The notes under the pieces: model-generated | Databases searched by the model: none | Seen by the model: the letters and a program-made list of their open reading frames with translations, nothing else | Told to the model about the DNA's origin: nothing | Source of the DNA: Serripes groenlandicus | Lineage: Eukaryota > Mollusca > Bivalvia > Cardiida > Cardiidae | NCBI GenBank assembly: GCA_031761405.1 | Contig: JASEVX010000008.1 | Span: forward strand, 39,364,102-39,428,101 | Reading direction: 5' to 3' | DNA length: 64,000 bases | Part shown: positions 33,309-61,460 of the stretch, one piece after another | Layout of the letters: each line of letters begins with the position of its first letter | Position numbering within the stretch: position 1 is the first letter of the stretch | Position numbers and translations under genes: made by a program

Positions 33309-33612
33309 AAAGAACTACCTGTAATCTTTCTGAACAGCAGATCTGAGAACACTAGAAAGACATATTTCTGTCATTTCAAGAAATGGATCAAAGTGGTGCA
33401 AGGACGTTGGAATAGAGGATGTATTCCCTGCAAGTCCAACGGACGTGGCTTTGTTCATTACTTCTTTAATTCAAAGAGGAAGTTCTGTGTCAATTATTAA
33501 GGGTGACGTGACAGGCTTAAACAACCCCTGCGCTTCTAACCTTGTACGTGTCTCGGTTGACGCAGCTAAGAAACTATGTGGCATTCCTGTAACAAATAAT
33601 CAACGACCTTAA
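33309..33612 (+). pseudogene. Tyrosine-recombinase-type integrase, N-terminal fragment
   Basis: Two adjacent frames together read like the N-terminal SAM-like domain of the tyrosine recombinases common in molluscan repeats. The first frame gives ELPVIFLNSRSENTRKTYF and CHFKKW. After a one-base slip in AAAGTGG (about 33390-33396) the second gives WCKDVGIEDVFPASPTDVAL, FITSLIQRGSSVSIIK, GLNNPCASNLV and AAKKLCGIPV, ending at TAA 33610. The usual stretch with W-x-H between the I-I-K and G-L-x-x-P parts is missing, so there is also a small deletion. The catalytic domain (R...HxxR...Y) is absent. This is a dead fragment of a mobile element (Crypton-, DIRS- or Ngaro-type not resolved). The family match rests on remembered motifs. 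Confidence 0.68.
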
Positions 33613-33787
33613 TAATTATACCTACATGCTAAGGGTCTTTTAACTTAGATTCGGTAATTCCCAAAAATCCAAGAAGGGAGATAAACATGTTTGCCGTGAA
33701 ATGTGATAATATAAAAGGGATTATTTGCCTTGAAGCTTAGGAATGATCTTTATGTACTTCAGTTTAAGGTATTCCATCCATAACGAA

Positions 33788-33935
33788 TTGATTGTTTGGT
33801 GTTTAACGCCGCTTTCAACAATTGTTCAGTTATATCCGGCGTTTCCTGGGTAAGTTACCGTACTACTGGTCAATTTAACCTGGTACCAGCTAGTCATTCG
33901 TATTGCTAACCCTGCAACCCTGAGCGTCTATGAAA
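33788..33935 (-). mobile_element. SINE-2 tail fragment
   Basis: TTTGGTGTTTAACGCCGCTT, TTGTTCAGTTATATCCGGCG and GTCATTCGTATTGCTAACCC match the 3' part of SINE-2; the head is missing. Confidence 0.65.
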
Positions 33936-34535
33936 TCCACAACGAACACTACTAGTTAAACGTAGCCTTGAGTTTTCTGCACGTACTGAAGTAAACCAAA
34001 TGTAGGCGAAGCCACCAGGAACATTTGGCGAAATTACACGGTAATTAACGACTCGTGGTGGAAGAAATACGTTTAAATGCAATACTAATAAAAGCTTTGA
34101 TAAGCCAAAACAGGTTGTAAGGCGCCTTCAACAGTTAACCTACCTATGTGTGTCCAGTCTCTCGCATATGTACCCCGATAACTTATTCCTCTATATGACA
34201 ACGGGTTAGAAACTAATCTCTCCTTGGTTTTTATTAGGCGTACTGTTAGCCAATCATATTTATCGTCACATTTAACGTTTGGCGTTTTATCAAACTGTCA
34301 AGTTTAAGGATTAATTGGATTTTCCGTTTCAAAAGTACCATGTTTTGCAAAACAAACTTTAATTGGATTAAACCTGTTCAGTTTTTGTATATCAGGAGCG
34401 CTGTAAATGGAGACACACCTGCAGTTTACCCACAGGATATGGAAAGTCTCGGGAAAATTCCGCCTGTTTTGATCAGCCTGTACCGAACCCTAAATATGCG
34501 ATAGCGTTGTATCAGGGGAGGTAACCGATCAAAAC
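33936..34535. other. No gene seen
   Basis: Unrecognised intergenic DNA. Confidence 0.35.
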
Positions 34536-34539
34536 CTTC

Positions 34540-34880
34540 CCATTTGTACATTAAAGGTCACAATACTCCAAAAAAAACCTTCTTTGTTACATTTTAATTT
34601 ACCAGTGTCAACCCTCAATTGTCACACTTTCTAAACGTTTCTCAGGTAGACAACAGGTATATCATTATATGCATTATGCAAGAAATAATCCACCTTGCGA
34701 TACTTGTTTTTCAGTTTCAGTATCTATAATTTCCAGTGCATCTTATTCACATTTACAATGAATTTAAACTCAATGTCATATATTCAATGCATTCTGGTGA
34801 ATGGTATAGACTCATGTATATGCAAACACACGTGTTTTAAGGACTATTTGTTTCAGTATTTGGCGTAATTTGACCTTATA
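34540..34880 (-). repeat. Dispersed repeat J copy
   Basis: Shares CCCTCAATTGTCACACTTTC and AACTCAATGTCATATATTCA with 51195-51680 and, in reverse, with 8663 and 47560. Non-coding. Confidence 0.75.
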
Positions 34881-35337
34881 AGCGGATTGAAGCTAGACGA
34901 ATGTCGCGGGTTAACATGGATTGTGTCAATTACAGGAAATAATGTTGGCCAATCCAGCAGGATTGGAGCTCACGATCGGTGATCTATCGTAGTTCGAACT
35001 ACCCTGTATTAATTTCAACAGCAATTACATTGTACTCTGATAACTTGTGGATGCCATAACATGAGTATGCACAAAATCAATATATAATGTAGGAATATGC
35101 ATCATGTATGACTAAACAATCAACCACAGCGGACACATGTAGATATAAATGACATTCCTCAAAGGGAGGTAATACAAGAATACTAATCGCATCGAGAATA
35201 TACCTTAAACTAATGCATATTTTAAACACCAAGACAAAGGGAAGGGTGGCATTTTTAAGGCGTCTTAGAATCGTAAAATTTACTTGATCTACAGTATAAA
35301 TCTGAAATTCAAGTCAAGTTACTTTCCGGCATAGCTT

Positions 35338-36716
35338 TGATTTTTATGCGGGGGATTCAGCTATGCTGAATACCTCCGTATATTGTCATGCCCAGCTTTC
35401 AGGAAGTGAACATTTGTATTTTTTTTGTGCTGCCCCCTGCTTTTTCAAAATGGACAATGTGTCTTGATTGTCCAGGGATCAGTTAAAAACGTTTCACAAC
35501 AAGCTAAACATTATGCACATTATACAAAGTAAACGTACACTATGTAAAGTTTTAATCCATGAAGTTGTATACATGATTTAGAAATTTAAGTTAGACATAA
35601 GGAACTTAAATGTTTCTTTTAAATATATGGAAAACGAGTAGCTTGAAAGCGAGAGGCTCAAAAACCTTTTGAGAAAATCCCTGCAATGTAAAATACGGAA
35701 ATACGGCTGTTGTGCATCGTCAACATTTTCCCTTGTTAACACTCTACAGGCTACATTTTAAATTGGATCTTCATGAAAGTTTATCAGAACATTCATCTCC
35801 ATCAAATCTTGGACAAGTTCGAAACTGGGCCATTTGAGGTAAAAAAAAACTAGGTCACTATGTCAAATGGAAGGAAAATCGTGTTAACACACTAGGGGCC
35901 ACATTTTCAACTTGAGCATGTTGAAACTTTATAAAAATGTTTGTCTTGATGATGTAAGTCAAGTTCGAACATGACTCATGTCGGGTCAAAAAGTAGGTCA
36001 CTAAGTCAAATTGAAGGAAAAGCTTGTTAACACTCTAGAGGCCGCCATTTTCAGATTGTCAGAATGTTTGTATTAATGATTTCTAGGTCAAGTTCAAATA
36101 TGGGTCATATTGGGTCAAAAACTAGGTCACTAGGCCAAATTGAAGGAAACTCTTGTTAACACTGTAGAAGCCGCATATTTTACTAATGCAGCTTGAAATT
36201 TAGTCAAAATGTTTATCTATATGATATCTAGGCCAAGTTCGGATATGGGTCAAAAACTAGGTCACTAAGCCAAATTGAATGGAAATCTTGTTAACACTCT
36301 AGAGGCCAAGTTCGAACATGGGTTATGATGGGTCAAAAAGTAGGTCACTAGGTCAAATTGAAGGAAAAGCTTGTTAACATTCTAGAGCCCGCACTTTTTG
36401 CTTCAGCGGTTTAAAATTGTCAGAATGTTTGTATTACTGATATCCAGGTCAAGTTCGAATATGGGTCATATTGGCTCAGAAACTAGGTCACTAGGCCAAA
36501 TTGAAGGAAAATATTGTTGGCTACAGCAGCTTGAAATTTGGTCAGAATTCTATCTAAATGATATATAGGTCAAGTTTAAAATATTGGTCATGCCATATGA
36601 TATCTAGGTCAAGTTCTAACATGGGTCATGTTGGGTCAAAAAGTAGGTCACTAGGTCAAATTGAAGGAAAATCTTGTTAACACTCTAGTGCCAATATCCC
36701 CCGCATTTCTGTACTT
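35338..36716. mobile_element. Element with core of diverged repeats of about 140 bp (Helitron/pearl-like?)
   Basis: The ends show TTTTTATGCGGGGGATTC and ATATCCCCCGCATTTCTG. The interior is eight or so diverged units, 83-159 bp apart, each with a form of CTTGTTAACACTCTAGAGGC, CAAGTTCGAACATGGGTCAT and GGGTCAAAAACTAGGTCACT. Some bivalve non-autonomous elements (pearl, Helitron-like) have such a tandem core; whether this is one is inference. No coding frame. Confidence 0.55.
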
Positions 36717-36970
36717 TCAGTACTTTGATTTCATTTAAGCGCAACGATTAATTCACCTTTAAGATATGTTGGAGTATGTAACGGAAGTATCGTCTCTTGG
36801 ATGTCAAAAGTAAATGTGCATAATCTACAGGGTGGAATTGTGATGCTGTCAGTTTTGGAGCCAATTGTAATACATACAACAAACATCATATTGTCAACAT
36901 TTTAATAAAATCTTGTATAATCTAACATGAGATAAATATTCAAATGTGTAATAAGTAAACATCAATAATA

Positions 36971-37070
36971 GTGTGCAAATGTGTTAGTCGGCGTCTAGCG
37001 ATCTGGGGTCTTAATGCATCGTGTGCAAATGTGTTAGTCGGCGTCTAGCGATCTGGGGTCTTAATGCATC
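36971..37070. repeat. Exact 50-bp tandem duplication
   Basis: GTGTGCAAATGTGTTAGTCG through TTAATGCATC occurs twice, base for base, at 36971-37020 and 37021-37070. Confidence 0.97.
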
Positions 37071-37296
37071 AGCGTACAGTGAAGACTCAGTCGAGTCTGT
37101 GCCTCCGCGCAGTCTCACCAATATCTTCGCCGGCCTCCTACATGTATGTAGGTCCTAGATGCATCCGATGACATAACAAGGGGAGTGATAGCCCTGTTGG
37201 CTTTACGCCAATTTACCTTCGGATGATCCCATTACGGAGATGCAATATGACCCCAAGTCACCAGATGTGACTCAAATATTTCCATAATGAAAATGA

Positions 37297-37383
37297 CAAT
37301 GACTATTTAGTCCTTAACTCTTTCGCAATGACTATTTAGTCCTTAACTCTTTCGCAATGACTATTTAGTCCTTAACTCTTTCG
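37297..37383. repeat. 29-bp tandem triplicate
   Basis: CAATGACTATTTAGTCCTTA followed by ACTCTTTCG, three identical copies at 37297, 37326 and 37355. The last merges with a MITE C-like end. Confidence 0.95.
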
Positions 37384-37735
37384 CTGCCAAAGACATTTAA
37401 AGACTTTTGCAAACGATGCAGACTTTCTGTTTCAGGAATAACTACTCTATACTGATATCCCCCTAAGACGAAATGTGTGGGCCGGATCAGTCTGCGCGGA
37501 CAGCGCAGGCTGATCTGGTCGATACATTTCGCAGATGTCTATCGCCGCAGCAAACAATGCAGATTTTCTGTTTCAGGAATAACTACCCTATACATCTATC
37601 CCCCTAAATCGGAATGTGTCGGCCGGATCAGTCTGCGCGGACAGCGCAGGCTGATCTGGTGGATACATTACGCAGATGTCTATCGCCGCAGCAAACAATG
37701 CAGGTTCAGGTGAGACATCTCGTGGTAGCGAAATA
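37373..37735. mobile_element. MITE C-like copy split by duplicated MITE B halves
   Basis: TTAACTCTTTCGCTGCCAAA and GCAAACGATGCAG form the left part, and GTTCAGGTGAGACATCTCGT with GTAGCGAAATAGTTAA the right part, of a MITE C variant. Between them a 141-bp block with MITE B 3' sequence (TTTCTGTTTCAGGAATAACT, TATCGCCGCAGCAAACAATG) is repeated twice, starting at 37424 and 37565. Confidence 0.7.
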
Positions 37736-38424
37736 GTTAAAATATACAAACGTAACATTTGGAATCTTTGTGTAATATATGTATATGTTTACATTTCTGT
37801 AAATACCTGGTAAAACAATAGTTACTTTTGTGTTATTAATATATACTATTAACCTGTTCCTGAAGTATATCCTGGTGACATACACGTATTTTTCTTTAAG
37901 TTTGTGGTTTATCACATGATTATACGTATGGTGAGATCAACGCAGTATGTATTTGTTTAAAACACATGTATGTCATGATCATGTATAACTTATATATCTT
38001 TTGATCAACCGTGCTCAGGATAATTATATGTACATTTGGTTCTTTGTATTGCCAACGGATATTGGGGATGTGGATTATACATGCGTTGGTTCAGTGCGAA
38101 TCAGTTGTTACTGCTTTTTCATGATACGTACAGTTACAACCATTTCGCGCTGAACAATCAAAATGTGATTCTGAAAAGAAACGACATTAAATTGTGCTGT
38201 TTGCACAGTGACCCATAGTCTTCATTTAGTTGGGTGCTTTTTTATTTGAAAATAAGTATTTATTCGTATATTGCATCAGATCTTATAACACGTGTGACTT
38301 TAATAAATATACATGTACTATCTATCAATCTATTTATATTTGTTCCGAGGTTAGGTTGGCTGTATAGTTATGTGTAACGTTTGTTTGTTTGTATGGTATT
38401 TTACACCGCTTACCAATACATTAT

Positions 38425-38822
38425 CAGGGGCGTAGCTCCCTTTAGGCACTGTAGGCATGCTTAGGCTGATCCGGGTCAATATTTAACGTAGAGTCCACAA
38501 TGTTGGTCGCTGGACGGCTAATTTTTTTCTCAAAATGCACCAAAATGCAGCTGCGGCGATAGACATCTGCGTAATGTATTGACCAGATCAGCCTGCGCTG
38601 TCCGCTCAGACTGATCCGGCCGACACATTCCGTCTTAGGGGGATAGATTTATAGAGTAGTTATTCCTGAAACAGAAAATCCACAGGAGGCGAAAAGTGTC
38701 TATCCGGGTAGGCCTGTGTGGTATGCTTAGGCTGATACGGGTCGATACTTTACGTAGATTCCACAATGTTGATTTTCTCACGAGACGGCCTACACATTGA
38801 TTATTGCAAAGCTACGCCCCTG
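38425..38822 (-). mobile_element. Composite TIR element around MITE B
   Basis: The ends CAGGGGCGTAGC and GCTACGCCCCTG are perfect inverted repeats. Such CAGGGGCG tips recall hAT elements, but no clear 8-bp target duplication is present. Inside are a short and a long MITE B-related segment on the minus strand. Confidence 0.68.
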
Positions 38823-38842
38823 ATTATAACATAATTTCATTC

Positions 38843-38984
38843 TTCATACGCCGCTTCCATCAATTAGTCATTTTATCACAGCGTTTCCTTGGTTAGTTAA
38901 CAGTGCTATACAAGTGAGTCAATCGTAATGCTAAACCCAGAAACTTGAGCGTCAAGGACGAATAGTCATTACTACCATTTTCAA
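38843..38984 (-). mobile_element. SINE-2 tail fragment
   Basis: Reverse SINE-2 tail (CCGCTTCCATCAATTAGTCA, AATCGTAATGCTAAACCCAG) interrupted at its right end by the MITE at 38989. Confidence 0.6.
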
Positions 38985-38988
38985 CGTA

Positions 38989-39167
38989 CAATCCAACCTG
39001 TGTTTAAAGACCACCCATGGAACGATAACAATATGGTCTTTGTTCACCGGTGGTCTTTAAATGCAGGGTCATTTCTGCAGACAAACGAGTAATTGGGAAA
39101 TTAAAGGAGTGGTTGCTGGATACCGGGATTTGCTATACAAAGGTGGTCTTTAGCACAGGTTGGACTG
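38989..39167. mobile_element. MITE, 179 bp, TA-flanked
   Basis: CAATCCAACCTGTGTTTAAA at the left pairs with CTTTAGCACAGGTTGGACTG at the right; TA lies on both sides (38987 and 39168). Typical of Tc1/mariner-mobilised MITEs. Confidence 0.8.
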
Positions 39168-39280
39168 TATTCATATATGTAACGTCAGTCAGTGGGAAAT
39201 ATGGACTTTGTTCCTGTTGATCAACCTAACCCCGGAAACACTTATCGGACTATTTGGTCCAATGTATCTCAAGTTGTTTA

Positions 39281-39489
39281 GCTCTTTCAGCGCCAAAGGC
39301 AATATTGAGGTTTTTGCAAACAATACTGATTCAGGCGAGTCAGCTCGTAACGAGCTGTCTCACCTGAAATCAGCATTGTTAGCCTTTTAGTTATCAAAAT
39401 AGTCCAAGCTTTTATTAAATGATAAATTAAGACGCTCGATTTTGAACATGGACTAGTCTACTTCAAAACAATTCGGCGCTGAAAGAGTT
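39281..39489. mobile_element. MITE C copy downstream of the SLC16-like gene
   Basis: GCTCTTTCAGCGCCAAAGGC to GGCGCTGAAAGAGTT with the central GTCAGCTCGTAACGAGCTG. On the minus strand it offers AATAAA at 39416-39411, 186 bp after the SLC16-like stop. Confidence 0.87.
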
Positions 39490-39601
39490 AATATGGGTAA
39501 AATATGTATGTTGAGATACACTTTTGCAGTGATATGAGACTTGTCTATGCGACATCAGCAAGATGCAAACCTTAGCATCTATGTACGGGTTGTATGAACA
39601 G

Positions 39602-56370
<16,769 letters not shown>

Positions 56371-56655
56371 CTCTCTGTAAAAGACGTTAATCATGAAATA
56401 TGCGTACAGTGAAGACCCACACGAGCCAGTGCACACGTAGTTTCACCAGATTCTACACGCCGGTCCACTAGTATGTATTATAGACCAGGATTTAACTTCT
56501 GACACAAACAGATACAACTGTATGTACGCATTGTATACAGTACCAGACCCCTTTCTGAGTTATTTATTTGTTTGTTTGTTTTATGTACAGAAGGATTGTC
56601 GTCGACAACTGTTTGGAAGATATGAAGGCCAAACGAGTGTCGGCAATACTACAAA

Positions 56656-57020
56656 CCCTTTCTCACATACAGACGCTTCCTGGCGCATCTACAGCAGACG
56701 TCTTTTGAAAACATAGTGACAAAAGGATGAATTGCTTATGATGAGCAATATGTCCTTTGCCACAATGTTGTCAACTGTTTTCAATAATTATTCTTCAATT
56801 TATGGACAGATTGCATAATTTTGACTAAATTGTTTTCAAATTCGTCTGCTGTAGATTTGTTGTATATATTGGACATGGTTAAAACAAATTAAGATCATCT
56901 ATGCGTCCCGAATACCCTACTTAGGGCATTGCTTTTTATGAAAACATAGTGACAAAAGAAGAAATTGCACAAGACGTGCAATTTCTCCTTTTGCCACAAT
57001 ATTTTCCACTTGACTATCCA
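56656..57020. mobile_element. MITE A copy followed by half of another
   Basis: 56656-56882: ACCCTTTCTCACATACAGAC, AAACATAGTGACAAAAGGAT, ATTCGTCTGCTGTAGATTTG. 56933-57020: half copy with GAAATTGCACAAGACGTGCA. Confidence 0.72.
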
Positions 57021-57857
57021 CACCGGCATGTGTGTTCCGCGAAAAAGAGAACTGAAGTTGGCAATACGTGTTCACACAAGAATCACTTATATCGCACATA
57101 TTCATACAAATTCGTCGACATTGACGTTGATTACACTTGTTCATGTATTGATCTGATTTCTGTTTACATTTGTTCTAAATAATTTCAAATAATTGTTATG
57201 TTTTGCATTTGTGTCAAAGAAATAGCGTGAAGGGTCAGGACATATCAGACATGATTCCAAATGTTTTAATATGATGATTTGGGACGTTTAGATAGCAATT
57301 AAATTAAATTCATTTGTTTCCATTTACCAGATTGTATTCGTTCATGTTCAATTTCTCTCTATGTATGTATGTTTTATGAAACACTTTTAAACGCATTTAT
57401 TATGAAAAGAGTGCTATATTAATGCGGCATAATAACAATTAAATAATATTAATGATAATATTTATAGTATTAATGATACTATTAATAGTATTAATGATAC
57501 TATTAATAGTATTAATAATAATAAAATAATATTAATGATAATAATAATAATAATATTAATGATAATAATAATAATAACAAAAATGATAATTTACCTAGGG
57601 TTCTATGTGACTATCCACGGTCAGTGTAAGCACGTTATAGCTTTTAATGAAAATAGTATAAATAAATACCTATGATCACTGATCTGATCGATCGCATGTA
57701 TGTACATGTATTGTGAAAAGTAGGACGTTAACAAAATAACCAATAGGACTGGACTGCATTGCATTTTAAAACAAATGGGTTGAATCCTGAACCTGTGTGT
57801 TAATGTTACGTCCTTGTTTGTTTTTTTGGGGTTTTACGCCGTTTACAAGGCGACATA
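57021..57857. other. Intergenic with (AAT)n
   Basis: 57420-57590 is an AATAAT/TATTAATAG microsatellite. No gene; frames at 56949-57182 are spurious. Confidence 0.5.
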
Positions 57858-58095
57858 TCGAGGGTTTGGCGTGAAACGGTTGTAACTAAAATTGGTATTT
57901 TTTTTACCAAGGTTAATCACCTCGCTATAAAGCATTAAATCATTTTTCTTGGTAAACAATGGAAATTTAGGTGCCATTGCTCGTTCTGAGCAATGGCACC
58001 TAGATTTGCATTGTTTACAAAGGGGTCAAAATTGCCCCTAAACCAGGGTTTTCAAAATAGGTTTTTAGTTACAACTGTTTCACACAAGCCCTCGA
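57858..58095. mobile_element. MITE D copy, full length, TA-flanked
   Basis: TCGAGGGTTTGGCGTGAAAC to CACAAGCCCTCGA with TA on each side (57856-57857 and 58096-58097). Centre GGTGCCATTGCTCGTTCTGA. Confidence 0.9.
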
Positions 58096-58288
58096 TATGG
58101 CATTCATAAGTCCCATTGTTAAACTTTATAGCATTAGATAATAATCAATAAGTACAAGAAGGGCTTTTCTCGCCTTCCTTTGTTTCATAAGTCATGCTTA
58201 CATATGAAAGAATTTAATAATACTTTGCTTTTTCCGAATTTCCCCGCTTTAACAATAAGGTCATGTTCTGATAGATTTGTACATTATA

Positions 58289-59906
58289 CAGTACAGCTCA
58301 TGCGGAAAACGCGTTTTTCGCGATCCCATGATGGACAAATATTTTTCATCGCGGATAATCACCGCAATTCAACCTATATGATCACCGCAATACCGCCTAC
58401 GGGATAATTATATCACCGCGATTGACATGTCGTCGATTCGAGCTTCTTATCTATTTTGAAATCACCGCGATTCCACCGCAATATTTACTTGTAAAAATGT
58501 TTTACTTTTATTAAAAAGTTGTTTTTTCCGATTATGTATATGTACACGTTTATTGACGAATTGCGATTATTTTATGATGATCTAAATAAGCAAATGAAAT
58601 GTGTCTTTGTCTGTTTTTTCTATCATATAAACTTTTCACACCAGTACTTAATCATCTATGTACAGTCTTTATGTTTTGTGTTGCAAATGTATGTATTGAT
58701 TAAAGTACAAAAGTTGTATGTTACACTTTGGAGAGTATTGTCGTTATCCCTCTCCCATATAAATAGACGCTTTCAGACGTCTCTGCACTACACGACTTTT
58801 GAAAATATTGTAGCAAAGGTGAAATTGTCCATGATGAAATATATTTGCGACTTTTGAAAACATATATTGAAAAGGTATTTACAACATCTACAAATAAAAG
58901 TGTAAATATTGATAAAAGTTCAAAAATTGTATGTTACATTTTGGAGAATAATGTCGTTAGTCCTTTCCCACGTTTACCTTTTCCCATATCAAAAGACGAT
59001 TTTAGTGATTTGGTGACAAATTATCGAGCAGCGCAGGACCAGAACAACAAGTGCGGATGCGCAGGTTGATTGGGTCTACATTGATCTATCCACCTACATG
59101 TTTTACTGCGTATAGATGAGAGAAACACATTTTAATTTGTTTCCGTCACCTTAATTCACAAGTATTTTTATGAGTAAAACATGTCAATTAATGAGACTTC
59201 GTAATCTCTTTCAATTCAGATAATTAGTTCTTGGTTGTTTAATTAAATCCGGGACTAACATTGCCGCTTCACACTTCTTTGTTTGCAAAGTTTGTTATGT
59301 TTTTTTTTTTGTTATTCAGCCGACTTTGAAACAGGTTTTAAAGAAATAATTTATAGGCGATTAAGAATGAACAATGCATTGGTAATTGTGGTGATTGACA
59401 ATGGAATTACGTCATTTATTAGTGAGATTTAAAGTAAGCTACACATCTTTCAGGCAGAATTAACAGTTTTATTATCACGTAGTTGTATCGTTTACAGAAT
59501 ACAGCAAGCTTAGGGGAATTTTATTGACGAATTTTAATAAATTGAGTTGTTACGCATATATGCTGCTTTATAGTTAGTACTGATTTATAATCATTATCCT
59601 CTTCAACAACATGTATTCGTACTGTAATGAAATACAAATTTAAAATTAAAAAAAACCTCCCAGCAAAACGGCGAGAAAAAGCTTATCTATTCAAAGAAAT
59701 GTCACCGCGATGGTTCCACCGCAACTCCACGATTATCGGTGTTATTAATCCCCTGGGGTTATCTTGTTGCGTCCGCGATGGTACATAAAATCAAATCGCG
59801 GTGATGGGTGGAATTCCACCCACCTTCGCGGACCAAAATATTTGTCCGCGTTGAGATTTTTCCGCGGTGGCTCGCGGACGATGCGTTTTCCGCGTGAGCT
59901 GTACTG
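58289..59906. mobile_element. 1.6 kb non-autonomous DNA transposon
   Basis: CAGTACAGCTCATGCGGAAA at the left and TTTCCGCGTGAGCTGTACTG at the right form 25-bp TIRs with two mismatches. TA lies on each side (58287-58288, 59907-59908). Subterminal DNA is full of ATCACCGCGATT/AATCGCGGTGAT motifs on both sides. The interior has no transposase; it holds a segment of about 215 bp repeated twice (AAGTTGTATGTTACACTTTG at about 58709, AAATTGTATGTTACATTTTG at about 58924) and MITE A pieces. Confidence 0.82.
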
Positions 59907-59981
59907 TATATTTCAGTTTAAAATAATTGACAAACTAAACGGTACATACAATATTTTTTTTAGCACAAAACACCAAACCTA

Positions 59982-60009
59982 CCCCCCCCCCCCCCCCCCC
60001 CCCCCCCCC
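59982..60009. repeat. Poly-C tract, 28 bp
   Basis: An uninterrupted run of 28 C (G on the minus strand), preceded by CACCAAACCTA. Length in the assembly may be unreliable. Confidence 0.97.
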
Positions 60010-60078
60010 AACTGATTTCACGTTTGCACGAGAAAAAGAATGATGTCAAGTAAGCCATGTAAGTGATAATTTACTTTA

Positions 60079-60315
60079 ACCCTTTCTCTCGTATAGAAGC
60101 ATATTGACGCAACTCGTGCAGCAGACGACTTCTGAAACTATTTGCACAAAGGAAGAAACCGCTCATAATAAGTAGTTTTACCTTATGTCCCAATGTTTTA
60201 AATTTAATCATTTATTATACATGTACTTTCGTTTAACGAGATTTTATTATGTTTGTCAACAGTCATCTGTTGCAAACTTGCTATGTATGAGAAAGAGAAA
60301 AAGAACGAGCAAGGC
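60079..60315. mobile_element. MITE A copy, diverged
   Basis: AACCCTTTCTCTCGTATAGA, GCAGCAGACGACTTCTGAAA, CAACAGTCATCTGTTGCAAA. The open frame at 60185-60394 crosses it and is spurious. Confidence 0.65.
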
Positions 60316-60703
60316 ATGGCTTGCGTTCAGTGATGCATATTGGGTGCAGGGTGTTTTTACGGTTAATCCAAGTGGTTTCGTAGATGTGATTTGATAGGTG
60401 GATTGGCTCTTACTCTAAGATAACAATAGTTTTTCTTGAACGCACTGCAAATTTGTGTAGTTATACTTTAGTTTGAGCTCTTGAACACCAGAATAGACTG
60501 CACTTAATGTTTTCTTTTTTTTTTTAAAGATTTTGTTAAGGACCAAGTGGTCGAAAATTTGATAATTAAAGAGTTTTATTGACATGAACTTCTTTATTTA
60601 ACACCCATTTTCCTCATGCTCGATGTCTGCTTCCTGCAGACTTAACCCTTTTTCCCTACATGTAAAACCGAGTTGACTTGTGTGAAGCTTATACATTTTG
60701 TTA
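60316..60703. other. No gene seen
   Basis: AT-rich intergenic DNA. Confidence 0.4.
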
Positions 60704-60825
60704 ACTCTTTCAGAACCGAAGGCAATATTGATGTTTTTGCAAACAATGCTGATTCAGGTGAGTCAGCTCGTAATAATTAGAAGTCGTCTCCTACTGATTT
60801 GATGTATGTTGGAAAGGGTTAACAA
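60704..60825. mobile_element. Chimera of a MITE C half and a MITE A half
   Basis: AACTCTTTCAGAACCGAAGG to GAGTCAGCTCGTAA is the left half of MITE C. It switches at once to AGAAGTCGTCTCCTACTGAT and ATGTTGGAAAGGGTTAA, the right half of MITE A. Confidence 0.75.
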
Positions 60826-61202
60826 GTACACGCGACGTTTATGTGAATAGCGTGTCAACTGTCTTCGAGAAGACAGGGTTGATATCGTCCTATTTTATTT
60901 TAGTCCGGAAACCAGGACATGATCAAAACTACTCTCTCACGCCACATATTTCCACTGCAAAAGTCTTCTAAATGAGCCATCCCGGTACACAACCCGCAAT
61001 TTCTCATCCTCTGGTACCAAAGTCTAACTATGATACCGTCGAGCGGTTTATAAGTCGTGATGTAAATGAAACATGAATGGAAAGGGAGTTTTACTCCATT
61101 TTAGCAAGTTAAAGCAAACCGATTTAGCTTTGGAGCGTAGTTTTTAACAAGATCTTGCTTAATTGACGTGACCTTAGTTAATATACGTGTATATTTAACT
61201 CT
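60826..61202. other. No gene seen
   Basis: Unrecognised intergenic DNA. Confidence 0.4.
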
Positions 61203-61425
61203 TGTTAACTCTTTCCCTCATACAACATATTTGCAGCAGACGAATTTGATATGATCTTGGCAAAAATATGGAAATTCTTTATGAATGAAAGTAGTATTAT
61301 TGACTTGAGTTGAAAACATAGTGGCAAAAGGGTAAATTACTTATCATAATGAGCAATTTCTTCTCTATTAGTCAAAATGGTTTAAATAATCATGCAGATT
61401 TATTTATAATGTGAGAAAGGGTTAA
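61203..61425. mobile_element. MITE A copy
   Basis: TTAACTCTTTCCCTCATACA, TTGCAGCAGACGAATTTGAT, TTGAAAACATAGTGGCAAAA, GAGAAAGGGTTAA. Confidence 0.78.
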
Positions 61426-61460
61426 TTTTACACAAGATAAACATGCCGTTGTAAAGACCT

